Source: Mesorhizobium loti
GTDB lineage: Bacteria > Pseudomonadota > Alphaproteobacteria > Rhizobiales > Rhizobiaceae
Length of the DNA stretch: 45,074 nt
Reading direction: 5' to 3'
Assembly: GCF_001510895.1 (NCBI RefSeq)
Contig: NZ_LPWA01000133.1
Span: forward strand, 1-45,074
The notes under the pieces are model-generated. The model did no database searches and was not told the DNA's origin. It was given only the letters and a program-made list of their open reading frames with translations. This document shows, piece after piece, positions 8,406-16,531 of this stretch (positions are counted from its first letter, which is position 1; every line of letters begins with the position of its first letter). The position numbers were made by a program, and so were the translations under genes.

Positions 8406-9083
8406 ATGAAAAACCCCATCTCCATCCGGCGCGGCACGGTGGCCGCGGTGTTCATCGATCTCCAGGAGGAGCATCGCAAGGACAAGCGCTATCTGGTCGA
8501 GGACTTCGACGGCATCCTCGCCAATGTCCAACGGCTGCAGGACGCGGCGCGGCGCAATTTCGTGCCGCTCCACCATTGGGCCTATATCGTCGACCTCGCC
8601 GAGGCGCGGCCCTTCCACCCCGTGGACGAAAGCGGCAAGTCGGCCTTTTCCGACAAGGACGATCCGCTCACGGCGATCTGCCATGAGGTGGCGCCGCAAG
8701 ACGATGAAGCGATGCTGGTCAAGCAGGAGGCGAGCGCCTTCGGCAAGAACAATTTTGCCGACAAGCTCAAGGCCTCCGGCATCGAATGGCTGGTCATTGC
8801 CGGCGTGTGGACCGAAGCCTGCATCGACGCCACGGTGAAGGACGCGGTGGCGCGCGGTTTTCGCGTGCTGCTGGTCAAGGACGCCTGTGGCAGCGCGAGT
8901 GCCGCCATGCACCAGACCGGCATCCTCAACCTCGCCAATCGGCTCTATGGCGGGGCCGTCACCAACACGCTCGACGCCTGCCGGCTGATGGCCGGCGACA
9001 CGGTGAATGTCTGGCAGGTCGAGGGTTCGGTGCCGCTGCGCTTCACTTTCGAGAACGCGGCGCGGCTCTACGCCGAGCTCTGA
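8406..9083 (+). CDS. isochorismatase family cysteine hydrolase (225 aa)
   Basis: A soluble hydrolase of the isochorismatase-like fold, a family including nicotinamidases, N-carbamoylsarcosine amidases and biuret hydrolases. The Asp-Lys-Cys triad is visible: Asp18 (VFIDLQ), Lys106 (LVKQEASAF) and Cys139 (GVWTEACI). The Lys region follows the family pattern, where the substrate is often an amide. It starts 27 bases after the DddP-like gene and ends 5 bases before the esterase start, so an operon is likely. The real substrate is unknown. With an M24 enzyme and a solute-binding protein nearby, amide or amine catabolism is a reasonable inference. Confidence 0.87.
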   Translation: MKNPISIRRGTVAAVFIDLQEEHRKDKRYLVEDFDGILANVQRLQDAARRNFVPLHHWAYIVDLAEARPFHPVDESGKSAFSDKDDPLTAICHEVAPQDDEAMLVKQEASAFGKNNFADKLKASGIEWLVIAGVWTEACIDATVKDAVARGFRVLLVKDACGSASAAMHQTGILNLANRLYGGAVTNTLDACRLMAGDTVNVWQVEGSVPLRFTFENAARLYAEL

Positions 9084-9088
9084 CGGCG

Positions 9089-10131
9089 ATGGCCGGCGAC
9101 CCAACCGATCCGGCAGGGCGCGGCAAATACGCCGCCCTGCTCGATCCGGAACTTTGGGATTACGTCGACAAGGTCAACAGCTGGTACCCGCCGGAGATCG
9201 TGGCCGCACCGATCGCCGAGCAGCGCGCCGTCTACGACAAAATGTGCGTGGCGTTCCACCAAGGCCATCCTGAAGGCGTTATCGCCAGCGACGGCCTCGT
9301 CGCCACGGCTGCGCATGCCATCCCGGCGCGACGCTACCGCATGGCGGACAAGGCGGCAGCGGCGATCGTCGTCTACTATCACGGCGGCGGCTTCGTGCTC
9401 GGCGACCTCGACAGCCACGATGATATCTGTGCCGAGATCTGCGCCGGCACCGGCTTCGAGGTGGTCTCGGCCGACTACCGGCTGGCGCCCGAGCATTTGC
9501 ACCCGGCCTCCTTCGACGATGCGCTGGCGATGTTCGAATGGGTCGCCGCGACGAGTGCGCTGCCGATCGTGCTTTGCGGCGAAAGCGCCGGCGGCAACCT
9601 CGCCGCGGCAGTGGCGCAGGCGACGCGGCATCATCCAAGGCATGCGATCGGCCAGGTGCTGATCTATCCCGGACTGGGTGGCGACGTGACCGGGCGTCTT
9701 ATGTCGAGCACGGCGAGGCGCCGTTGCTGACGCTCGCCGACATCGACTTCTACCGCCGTGTTCGTTCCGTGCCCGGACAGTCGGCGGACGACCCGACCTT
9801 TTCGCCGCTCCGCGACCGCGACTTTTCCAGCCTGCCGCCGACGGTCATCGTCACCGCCGAGTGCGATCCGCTGTCCTCGGACGGCGAGGCCTATCGCGAC
9901 CGCGTCCTCGCCGCCGGCGGCCGCGCCTGGTGGCGCGAGGAGCCGCGGCTGGTGCACAGTTTTCTTCGCGCTCGCCCAACCGTACCAAGAGCGGCTGAGG
10001 CGTTTGCGAGGATAATCGGCGACATCGCCAGGCTGGGCGCCAGCGGCGACGCTTCGATCTCCCCCCTTGTGGGGGAGATGGCCGGCAGGCCAGAGGGGGG
10101 CGCGAAGGATCGCGGCCCTTCGGTTTCGTAA
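9089..10131 (+). pseudogene. alpha/beta hydrolase (HSL family IV esterase), frameshifted
   Basis: The first frame (9089 to about 9696) has the oxyanion motif YYHGGGF (HGGG at residues 98-101), DYRLAPEH and nucleophile GESAGGN (Ser166). The downstream frame continues with YVEHGEAPLLTLADIDFY, TAECDPLSSDGEAY (acid Asp) and LVHSF (His). One base is missing near 9696: adding one base after ACCGGGCG restores a single hormone-sensitive-lipase-type protein of about 347 residues. Read as given, the first frame stops at 9730. The last 24 or so codons lie inside the inverted repeat beginning at 10055 (tail ISPLVGEMAGRPEGG), so the C-terminus is repeat-encoded. It sits 5 bases after the isochorismatase gene. 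It could be a true pseudogene or a sequence error. Confidence 0.8.
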
Positions 10132-10232
10132 CATCCAAGTTTGCCTGAAAAGGCAGCTCCAATCGGCTGAGACGCAGGCGGGACAGCGCCCCCCCTCTGC
10201 CCTGCCGGGCATCCCCCCACAACGAGAGATCG
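10055..10232. repeat. long imperfect inverted repeat (rhizobial intergenic element)
   Basis: Left arm 10055-10103 and right arm 10185-10232 are imperfect reverse complements of about 48 bases (CGATCTC...CTTGTGGGGGAGATG...GGCAGGCCAGAGGGGGGCGC against its complement). The left arm is read in frame as the tail of the upstream esterase. The element fills much of the gap between the esterase stop (10131) and the solute-binding-protein gene (10450). Elements of this look are dispersed in Mesorhizobium genomes. Confidence 0.75.
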
Positions 10233-10321
10233 ACTGTATCAACCCCTGCGGAACAGCGCACAAGAATTGCGGAAAACCAAACATTTCGCTGCGGAAAGCA
10301 GACCTATCATTCCTCGGCAGG

Positions 10322-10379
10322 CAACGGCGCCCCGGCGGTCGCATCCGCCCCCGCGCCTGCGACACCGGGGCGCCCGTTG
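10322..10379 (+). promoter_or_regulatory. leader stem-loop upstream of the solute-binding-protein gene
   Basis: Perfect 10-base arms GGCGCCCCGG (10326-10335) and CCGGGGCGCC (10365-10374) enclose a second inner pair GTCGCA (10338-10343) / TGCGAC (10358-10363), and CAACG/CGTTG flank the outside. The long hairpin lies 71 bases before the ATG at 10450. No T-run follows. It may be a transcript-stability or leader structure. The remaining sequence of the 318-base gap shows no gene. Confidence 0.5.
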
Positions 10380-10449
10380 GATTTTCGTGCATGTCGTTGC
10401 CCCAACAACCGAGCCCGGGCGACGTGCACCAACAACAGAGGGAACGACG

Positions 10450-12090
10450 ATGAAATTCATGCTGACCGACAGAAAATTGCACCCGCGGGCCAAGCCGACC
10501 GCCGATGATTTCAAGACAGGCGCGATCAGCCGGCGCGAATATCTGGCGCTCATGGCCGGCTTGGGCGTCAGCGCTGCCGGGGCCCTGGCGCTGGGCGGGC
10601 TTACGCCCTCGCCTGCCCGCGCCGAAGAGCCGAAGCGCGGCGGCACGCTCCGCGTGGCGATGAACGTCAAGGGCTTCAAGGATCCGCGCACTTTCGACGG
10701 CGTCGAGATGTCGAATGTCGCGCGCCACTGCAACGAATATCTGGTGCGCTGGAAAACCGATTTCAGCTTCGAGCCGTGGCTGCTCGAAAGCTGGGAGACC
10801 AGCGACGACGCCAAGACGATCACGCTTCATGTGCGCAAGGGCATCACCTGGTCGAACGGCGACACGTTCAATGCCGACGACGTGATCCACAATATAAACC
10901 GCTGGTGCGATGCGTCGGTCGCCGGCAATTCGGTCGCGGCCCGCATGGGCGCGCTGGTCAACGCCGACACCAAGAAGACCGTCGACGGCGGCATCCAGAA
11001 GGTCGACGACTATACCGTCAAGCTCAATCTGCCCAAGCCCGACATCTCGCTGATCGCCGGCATGGCTGACTATCCGGCGCTGATCATGCATCGCTCCTAT
11101 GAGGGCGACGCCGACCCGAAGAAGGCTTTAGCCATCACCACCGGCCCCTGCGAGCTGGTGAGCTGGGACGCCGAGACGGGTGCTGAGGTGAAGCGCAAGG
11201 ACAAGCCCTGGTGGAAGGGCGACTTCTACCTCGACGGCATCAAATGGGTCGACTACGGCTCCGACCCGAACGCCATGCTGTCGGCCTTCGAATCCGGCGA
11301 GATCGATACCGACCACGAGACCGCTTCGGACGCCGTGTCGCAGACCGAGCAGATGGGCCTCGAAAATTCGGAAATCGCCACCGGCTCGACCATCGTCGCG
11401 CGCTTCAATGTCGGCAACGCGCCCTATGACGACGTCAAGGTGCGCCGCGCCGCCCAGCTTGCCGTCGACAATGCAGCGGTGCTGAAGCTCGGCCTCGACG
11501 GCAGGGGCAAGCCCGCCGACAATCACCATGTCGGCCCTATGCATCCGGAATTCGCCGATATCGGCCCGGCCAAGCGCGATGTCGAGACGGCGAAGAAGCT
11601 GCTGTCCGAGTCCGGCAAGGCCGACCACGAATACGAGCTGATCTCGGTCGATGTCGAATGGCAGAAGAGCACCGCCGACGCCATCGCCGCCCAGATCCGC
11701 GAGGCCGGCCTCAAGATCAAGCGCACCGTGCTGCCGGCCGCGACCTTCTGGAACGACTGGAGCAAATTCCCCTATTCCTGCACCGAATGGCTCGGCCGTC
11801 CGCTTGGTGTGCAAGTGCTGGCGCTCGCCTACAAATCGGGCGCGGCCTGGAACGAAAGCGCCTATTCGAACAAGGAGTTCGACGAGCTTCTCGACAAGGC
11901 GCTGGCAACGCCCGATGCTGCCCAGCGCAAGGAGATCATGGCCAAGATCGAGCAGAATTTGCGCGACTCCGGCGTCATCATCCAGCCCTACTGGCGCTCG
12001 GTCTACCGCACCTACCGCAAGGGCGTGCATGGCTGCGTGCAACACCAGGCGCTCGAGCAGCATTTCGAGACGGTCTGGCTGGAGTCCTGA
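10450..12090 (+). CDS. ABC transporter substrate-binding protein, SBP_bac_5 family, Tat-exported (546 aa)
   Basis: A periplasmic solute receptor of the peptide/nickel/opine-type family. The N-terminus has a twin-arginine signal: ISRREYLALMAGLGVS (Arg28-Arg29) followed by an Ala/Gly/Leu-rich core and a probable cleavage site after SPARA at about residue 58. Family segments follow: RGGTLRVAM, WLLESWETSDDAKTITLHVRKGITWSNG, FNADDV and VRRAAQLAVDN. GAGGGAA at 10438-10444 supports ATG 10450. No permease or ATPase genes are adjacent, so the transporter must be completed elsewhere or the protein works otherwise. It is the last gene in the DddP-like cluster and is followed by a hairpin at 12107. The ligand is unknown. 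Confidence 0.92.
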   Translation: MKFMLTDRKLHPRAKPTADDFKTGAISRREYLALMAGLGVSAAGALALGGLTPSPARAEEPKRGGTLRVAMNVKGFKDPRTFDGVEMSNVARHCNEYLVRWKTDFSFEPWLLESWETSDDAKTITLHVRKGITWSNGDTFNADDVIHNINRWCDASVAGNSVAARMGALVNADTKKTVDGGIQKVDDYTVKLNLPKPDISLIAGMADYPALIMHRSYEGDADPKKALAITTGPCELVSWDAETGAEVKRKDKPWWKGDFYLDGIKWVDYGSDPNAMLSAFESGEIDTDHETASDAVSQTEQMGLENSEIATGSTIVARFNVGNAPYDDVKVRRAAQLAVDNAAVLKLGLDGRGKPADNHHVGPMHPEFADIGPAKRDVETAKKLLSESGKADHEYELISVDVEWQKSTADAIAAQIREAGLKIKRTVLPAATFWNDWSKFPYSCTEWLGRPLGVQVLALAYKSGAAWNESAYSNKEFDELLDKALATPDAAQRKEIMAKIEQNLRDSGVIIQPYWRSVYRTYRKGVHGCVQHQALEQHFETVWLES

Positions 12091-12106
12091 TCCTCCCGGG
12101 ACTGAG

Positions 12107-12141
12107 ACGGCCGGCGTGGCTTTCCAAGTCGCGCCGGCCGT
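12107..12141 (+). terminator. probable terminator after the solute-binding-protein gene
   Basis: A perfect 10-bp stem (ACGGCCGGCG 12107-12116, CGCCGGCCGT 12132-12141) with a 15-base loop lies 17 bases after the stop codon. Only a weak T-rich tail follows (TTTGCTATTTG), so efficiency is uncertain. Confidence 0.6.
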
Positions 12142-12226
12142 TTGCTATTTGCCAAGCAATCGCATTTCGGCACAGATTGCGCCTGACCGGCCTTCCGCCG
12201 GTTCGGAATGTGAGAACCAGCAAGGC

Positions 12227-13912
12227 ATGGATCACTTCGATCTCGGCACCTACCGACGCCCCATCTCCACATTCTCGGCCGAGACGCAGCGCTGGTTCGA
12301 TATCGGGCTGAACTGGTGCTACGGCTTCAACCACGAGGAAGGGATAAAATGTTTCGAGAAGGCGCTGGAGACCGATCCCAGTTGCGCCTTCGTGCATTGG
12401 GGCATCGCCTATGCGGCCGGCCCTTTCTACAACCTGACCTGGAAGGAGCACGGCAAGGATGAGGCGAACCGCGCCGCCAGGCGCTGCTTCGACCATGTGC
12501 AGCTGGCGCGTTCGAAGGCGGCCGGCGCCAGTCTCGTCGAGCGGCGGCTGATCGAGGCGCTCAGCGCCCGCTTCCAGCAACCGCATAGCGTCAGTGCGGC
12601 CGAATTCGAGAACTGGGACGACGCCTATGCCGCCGCGATGCGGCAGGTCTATCGCGACTTCCCCGACGATCATGACGTGATGGCGCTGACCGTCGAGGCG
12701 CTGATGATGCGCACCGTGAGGCGGCTATGGAACCTCAAGACCGGCGAGCCGGCGCCGAACTCCGACGTGCTCGAAGCGCTGGAGATCTGCGAGCGCTCGA
12801 TCCGGCTCTCGGACGAAGCCGGCGCCACGCCGCATCCGGCGATCCTGCATCTCCACATCCATTTGCTGGAAATGTCGACGCAGCCCGAACGCGGCATGCG
12901 CTCGGCGGAACGGCTGGGCACAATGTGCCCGGACGCCGGCCACATGAACCACATGCCCGGGCATATCCATGTGCTCTGCGGCGAGTACGAGAAAGCAAAA
13001 CTCGCCAGCAAGAAGGCGGTGCGCGCCAACGACCTCTACCTCGCCTATGCCGGCGAGCCGACCTACTACCTGCTCGGCTGCTGCCACGACCTGCATCTGA
13101 TGATGTTCACCTGCATGCTCCTGGCCCAATACCGGCCGGCGCTGTGGGCGGCGGATAAGGTGCGCAGCCTGGTGACGCGCGATGTCGTCAGCATCCCCGA
13201 ACGGCCGAAGCTCACCCAGACGGTCGAAGGCTACCACGCGATGCGATCGCATGTTCAGGTGCGCTTCGGGCGCTGGCGCGAGATCATCGACGAGCCGATG
13301 AATGGCGAGCCGGAGCTCTATGTGCTGAGCACGGCCATGCAGCACTACGCCAAGGGCGTGGCGCATGCGACGCTGCGTGAGTTCGCAGCGGCGGAGCGCG
13401 AACGCCATTTATTTAACCGGCATGTCGAGACCATCCCGCCTGAGCGGCGGTTCCTCAGCAACCCGACGCGAGCCTCATTAGCCGTCGGCGCGGCACTGCT
13501 CGAGGGCGAGCTTGCCTACCACCAGGGACGGCACGACGAGGCCTACAAGCATCTTCGACGCGCGGTCGAGCTCGACGACAATCTGTCCTACACCGAGCCG
13601 TGGGCGTGGATGCATCCGCCGCGCCATGCGCTCGCGGCTCTCCTGCTCGATCACGGCCATGCGGCGGAGGCCGAGCAGGTCTATCGCGACGATCTGGGCC
13701 TGAGCGGCGCCGTGCAGCGCTGTGCGCAACATCCCGACAATGTCTGGGCGCTGCACGGACTGGTCGAATGCCTGAAGCGGCGCGGCGAAACCAACGAACT
13801 GGCGGGGTTGCAGGCGAAGCTTAAGGTGGCGATTGCCAAGGCGGATATGGCGATAACGTCGTCATGCTTGTGCCGGACAAGCTTCGAGGCGGGCGATTGC
13901 TGTTGCCACTGA
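12227..13912 (+). CDS. tetratricopeptide-repeat protein (561 aa)
   Basis: A soluble helical-repeat protein. TPR-like segments include YGFNHEEGIKCFEKALETDP (residues 33-52), HVLCGEYEKAKLASKKAVRAND (near 250) and LAYHQGRHDEAYKHLRRAVELDD (near 430). Between them are His-rich stretches (HPAILHLHIHLLEM; HMNHMPGHIHVL) typical of a conserved TPR family of unknown role. The tail is cysteine-rich (SCLCR, then a terminal CCCH). ATG 12227 begins the conserved MDHFDLGTYRRP and is preceded by only a weak ribosome site; a longer in-frame extension overlaps the upstream gene and is rejected. It is convergent with the membrane-protein triplet 28 bases away. No enzymatic motif is seen. Confidence 0.82.
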   Translation: MDHFDLGTYRRPISTFSAETQRWFDIGLNWCYGFNHEEGIKCFEKALETDPSCAFVHWGIAYAAGPFYNLTWKEHGKDEANRAARRCFDHVQLARSKAAGASLVERRLIEALSARFQQPHSVSAAEFENWDDAYAAAMRQVYRDFPDDHDVMALTVEALMMRTVRRLWNLKTGEPAPNSDVLEALEICERSIRLSDEAGATPHPAILHLHIHLLEMSTQPERGMRSAERLGTMCPDAGHMNHMPGHIHVLCGEYEKAKLASKKAVRANDLYLAYAGEPTYYLLGCCHDLHLMMFTCMLLAQYRPALWAADKVRSLVTRDVVSIPERPKLTQTVEGYHAMRSHVQVRFGRWREIIDEPMNGEPELYVLSTAMQHYAKGVAHATLREFAAAERERHLFNRHVETIPPERRFLSNPTRASLAVGAALLEGELAYHQGRHDEAYKHLRRAVELDDNLSYTEPWAWMHPPRHALAALLLDHGHAAEAEQVYRDDLGLSGAVQRCAQHPDNVWALHGLVECLKRRGETNELAGLQAKLKVAIAKADMAITSSCLCRTSFEAGDCCCH

Positions 13913-13940
13913 GCAGCCTCGCGCGAGCGACAGCGAGCAC

Positions 13941-14813
13941 CTACGAGAAGATTTCCGCCAGTTCGTCGGCGCCAGGTCCTTCCTTGACCCGACGCAGTTC
14001 GGCATAGGTCGTTGCGAGCACGATTGAAAGCACCGTCCAGACGATCGCTGACGCCATCGCCCCTTGGAATGTAAGCAAGACCATTGCCAACAGCGAAAGG
14101 CTTTCGAGCGATACAAAGGCAAGCCCAAACGCAGTGGCAAGCCGCAGGGCTAGTAGCAGTCCAATGACGACAACCGAGACCAAGCCGAAAATCCACCAAC
14201 GGTAACCTTTGGTCAACGCTTGGCTACGCGACATCGAAGCGGCCGTCCCCAACCCCTCCCGGACGGAAACAGGAACGGCAACCGAGATTCCCACCCCCCA
14301 TACGACACACGGTATCATCAAGAATAGGAACACTAGGCCCCCCGCCTGAGGAGAATTTGAAAGTTCAACTGCAGCCGACCCGGATCGCGCGAGAAAAAAG
14401 GCGAGATAAACCGCATAACCTATGCCCACGACCGGAAAAATGTGGCGGAGCGCGGTCTGAACGCATCTTGCAACCGAAGAACGATTGCCATTGGTATCGC
14501 CAACCGCGGCCTGAGACAAAACCGCCTGCCCGAGAAGGTTTGGCGCTGTGCCGATCAACCCGGAAGCTAAGCTAAAACCCAAGTTGACCGACGTTGACCA
14601 GGGGCCGCTACCAACCGCACCCAATTGAAATGCCAGCGTAGGCCAGTACCTGGTTGATAGATTGATCAGCGCCAGCGGCAAGGCGAAGAAAATCGTGCCA
14701 ACTGCAATCGAGAAGATCGCGTTCCGCCGCAGGAAGGCGGCGGTATTGCCGATTACGTTACCCAGCCGGAATTTTTCACCTTTTCCCTGCGTTACCAACG
14801 ACACAACTTGCAC
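13941..14813 (-). CDS. membrane protein, third member of a tandem paralog triplet (290 aa)
   Basis: An integral membrane protein with about six hydrophobic segments, resembling glycerophosphoryl-diester-phosphodiesterase membrane-domain-like proteins. It shares with its two upstream neighbours a basic loop before the fifth helix (SMSRSQALTKGYRW) and a C-terminal tail (ELRRVKEGPGADELAEIFS). The start is weak: a GTG at 14813 lies 3 bases after the stop of the preceding gene and has no clear ribosome site, suggesting coupled translation. It is the most divergent copy of the three. Function unknown; see the divergent MoxR/DUF58 operon. Confidence 0.72.
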   Translation of the reverse strand: MQVVSLVTQGKGEKFRLGNVIGNTAAFLRRNAIFSIAVGTIFFALPLALINLSTRYWPTLAFQLGAVGSGPWSTSVNLGFSLASGLIGTAPNLLGQAVLSQAAVGDTNGNRSSVARCVQTALRHIFPVVGIGYAVYLAFFLARSGSAAVELSNSPQAGGLVFLFLMIPCVVWGVGISVAVPVSVREGLGTAASMSRSQALTKGYRWWIFGLVSVVVIGLLLALRLATAFGLAFVSLESLSLLAMVLLTFQGAMASAIVWTVLSIVLATTYAELRRVKEGPGADELAEIFS

Positions 14814-14816
14814 CTG

Positions 14817-15578
14817 CTAGGAGAAGATTTCCGCCAGTTCGTCGACGCTTGCACCCTCCTTGACCCAGCGCAACTCGACATAGCTGACAGCGCTGGCCAC
14901 GGACGACAGCACCAGGAAGGTCGCCCTCATCGTGGCTTCCGCCAACAGTCCGAACGTAACGTTCAAGGGAATGGCGACGCGGTTGATCACAAGGCCCGCC
15001 AACGCGCTCGCCACAATGAGGATCAGCCACAGTCCGAGCAGCGGCCAGCGACTTCCCTTGGTCAGGTCGCGACTGCGCGCCATGCTGTCGAGAATGCCCC
15101 GTTTTTCCTGGATAAGGACAGGCAAGGCGACCGCCCAGCGAAGCAGAAGAAGAATGCCCGGCACGATAAGCAGGAGCAGCCCGATTATGATGCCAAGCGT
15201 CGCCACCAATGAGACGCCGAGAATCGGGAACAACAGTGCAAGCGCCACACCGAAGCAATCCGCGAAAACTGGCTTTTCGCCACGCAAGTCCACGATCGTC
15301 GCACGGATGACGGACGTTTGCAGGACGGCGGTGACAAGGAGGTAGAGTGGCAGGCCCAACAGGACGATTGTCGCGTGCTCAGAGGCAAATGCCTCGAACG
15401 ACAACCGGGCCGCGCCACTATTAACGTACCAAAGCCATGCGGCGAACCTCGGTAGGGCGTAGAATAACGCCCCCAGACCCACAAACAGGACCGGATTGCG
15501 GCCAACCACCGCAAAGCTGTCATAGAAGACCCGCCCGATCCGGAACCGATCGGGCGCACTGAGAGCAGTCGACGCCAT
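14817..15578 (-). CDS. membrane protein, second member of a tandem paralog triplet (253 aa)
   Basis: An integral membrane protein with several hydrophobic helices: FVGLGALFYALPRFAAWLW near residue 35, a long GVSLVATLGIIIGLLLLIVPGI block near 140, and a pair near the C-terminus. The middle motif (MARSRDLTKGSRWPLLGL) and tail (VKEGASVDELAEIFS) match both neighbours. ATG 15578 has GGAAAGG about 7 bases upstream. It lies 23 bases after the first copy, so the three genes form one operon. The family resembles GPDPase membrane-anchor-like domains, but no catalytic phosphodiesterase domain is present. Confidence 0.78.
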   Translation of the reverse strand: MASTALSAPDRFRIGRVFYDSFAVVGRNPVLFVGLGALFYALPRFAAWLWYVNSGAARLSFEAFASEHATIVLLGLPLYLLVTAVLQTSVIRATIVDLRGEKPVFADCFGVALALLFPILGVSLVATLGIIIGLLLLIVPGILLLLRWAVALPVLIQEKRGILDSMARSRDLTKGSRWPLLGLWLILIVASALAGLVINRVAIPLNVTFGLLAEATMRATFLVLSSVASAVSYVELRWVKEGASVDELAEIFS

Positions 15579-15601
15579 GGTGATCCTTTCCGTGGCGTGT
15601 C

Positions 15602-16384
15602 TTACGAGAAGATCTCAGCCAATTCGTCGACGCTGGTGCCTTCTTTCACCTGGCGCAGTTCTACATAGCTGACCGCAGTGGCGACCGAGAGCACCATGGT
15701 CACAACGGTCTGTACCAGCGTGGCCCCCACTTCGGCGACAATTCCACCGAACAGGACCAAGACCAGCAGCATCACCCACTGGATCACCATGGCGATGATG
15801 ATCAGGATCAGGAACAATCCGAATAGCGCCCAGCGGTTGCCCTTGGTCAGGGCGCGGCTGCGCGACATCGAGCCGAACACGCCTAGCTGCTCGCGGATCA
15901 GCACGGGCACAGACATCGACCAGCCGAGCCACAGGATGATGCCCGGCACGACGAGGGCAATCATGGCAATGACCGATCCGAGGCCGACGAGCAGGCTGAT
16001 CCCGACGGTCGGCAGCAGGAAAACGATCGCCATCCCTATGCAGTCGCTGAAAGTCGGCCGCTTGCCGCTCAAATCCTCGATGGTGGCGCGCACGAGCGCC
16101 GACTGAAGCAACATCGCCAGAACGAAAGAGACAAGCCCGCCGATAACACTGACGTAGGAATTGCGCAGCATCGCATCGGGATCGGCCAAGGCGCTCGGAT
16201 CGCGCTGCATCATCGCGTCTATTTGCGGCTGCTGCAGCATCCGAATGACAAGCGTCGGCAGGCCCGAAAACAGCAATGCGAGTCCAACGCAAAGCCCGAT
16301 GTTGCGGCTGATAACTGAAAAAGTGCTGTTGAATACCCTGCCGATCTCGAATCTGCCGGGTCGTCCCAATGTCGCAGTGGTCAT
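15602..16384 (-). CDS. membrane protein, first member of a tandem paralog triplet (260 aa)
   Basis: The first gene of a three-gene operon. The N-terminus (GRFEIGRVFNSTFSVISRN) is an amphipathic lead-in shared with the second copy, followed by about six membrane segments. Shared motifs are ATIEDLSGKRPTFSDC (near residue 115), SMSRSRALTKGNRW (near 190) and VKEGTSVDELAEIFS at the very end. GGGGGGAA precedes ATG 16384. It is divergent from the DUF4129 gene across 147 bases, a gap that presumably holds both promoters. Proteins of this type often neighbour MoxR/DUF58/SpoIIM/RDD genes, which suggests the two operons work together in the envelope. Confidence 0.8.
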   Translation of the reverse strand: MTTATLGRPGRFEIGRVFNSTFSVISRNIGLCVGLALLFSGLPTLVIRMLQQPQIDAMMQRDPSALADPDAMLRNSYVSVIGGLVSFVLAMLLQSALVRATIEDLSGKRPTFSDCIGMAIVFLLPTVGISLLVGLGSVIAMIALVVPGIILWLGWSMSVPVLIREQLGVFGSMSRSRALTKGNRWALFGLFLILIIIAMVIQWVMLLVLVLFGGIVAEVGATLVQTVVTMVLSVATAVSYVELRQVKEGTSVDELAEIFS

Positions 16385-16531
16385 GATAGTTCCCCCCGAG
16401 CCGCCGCATCCAATTCGGCAACTTCAAAGTAAATCTGCCAAGATTGACGGGCTGCGTCCAGTCCACTTGCAATTGTCTAGGCATATTGCCAGTGTCAGGG
16501 TCGAACCGCAGTTGCAGGGGGGAACGCGCGG

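Noticed and set aside
7653..9104. Long minus-strand frame opposite the DddP-like and isochorismatase genes
   Set aside because: Shadow of the two real genes, which have full active-site motifs and ribosome sites.
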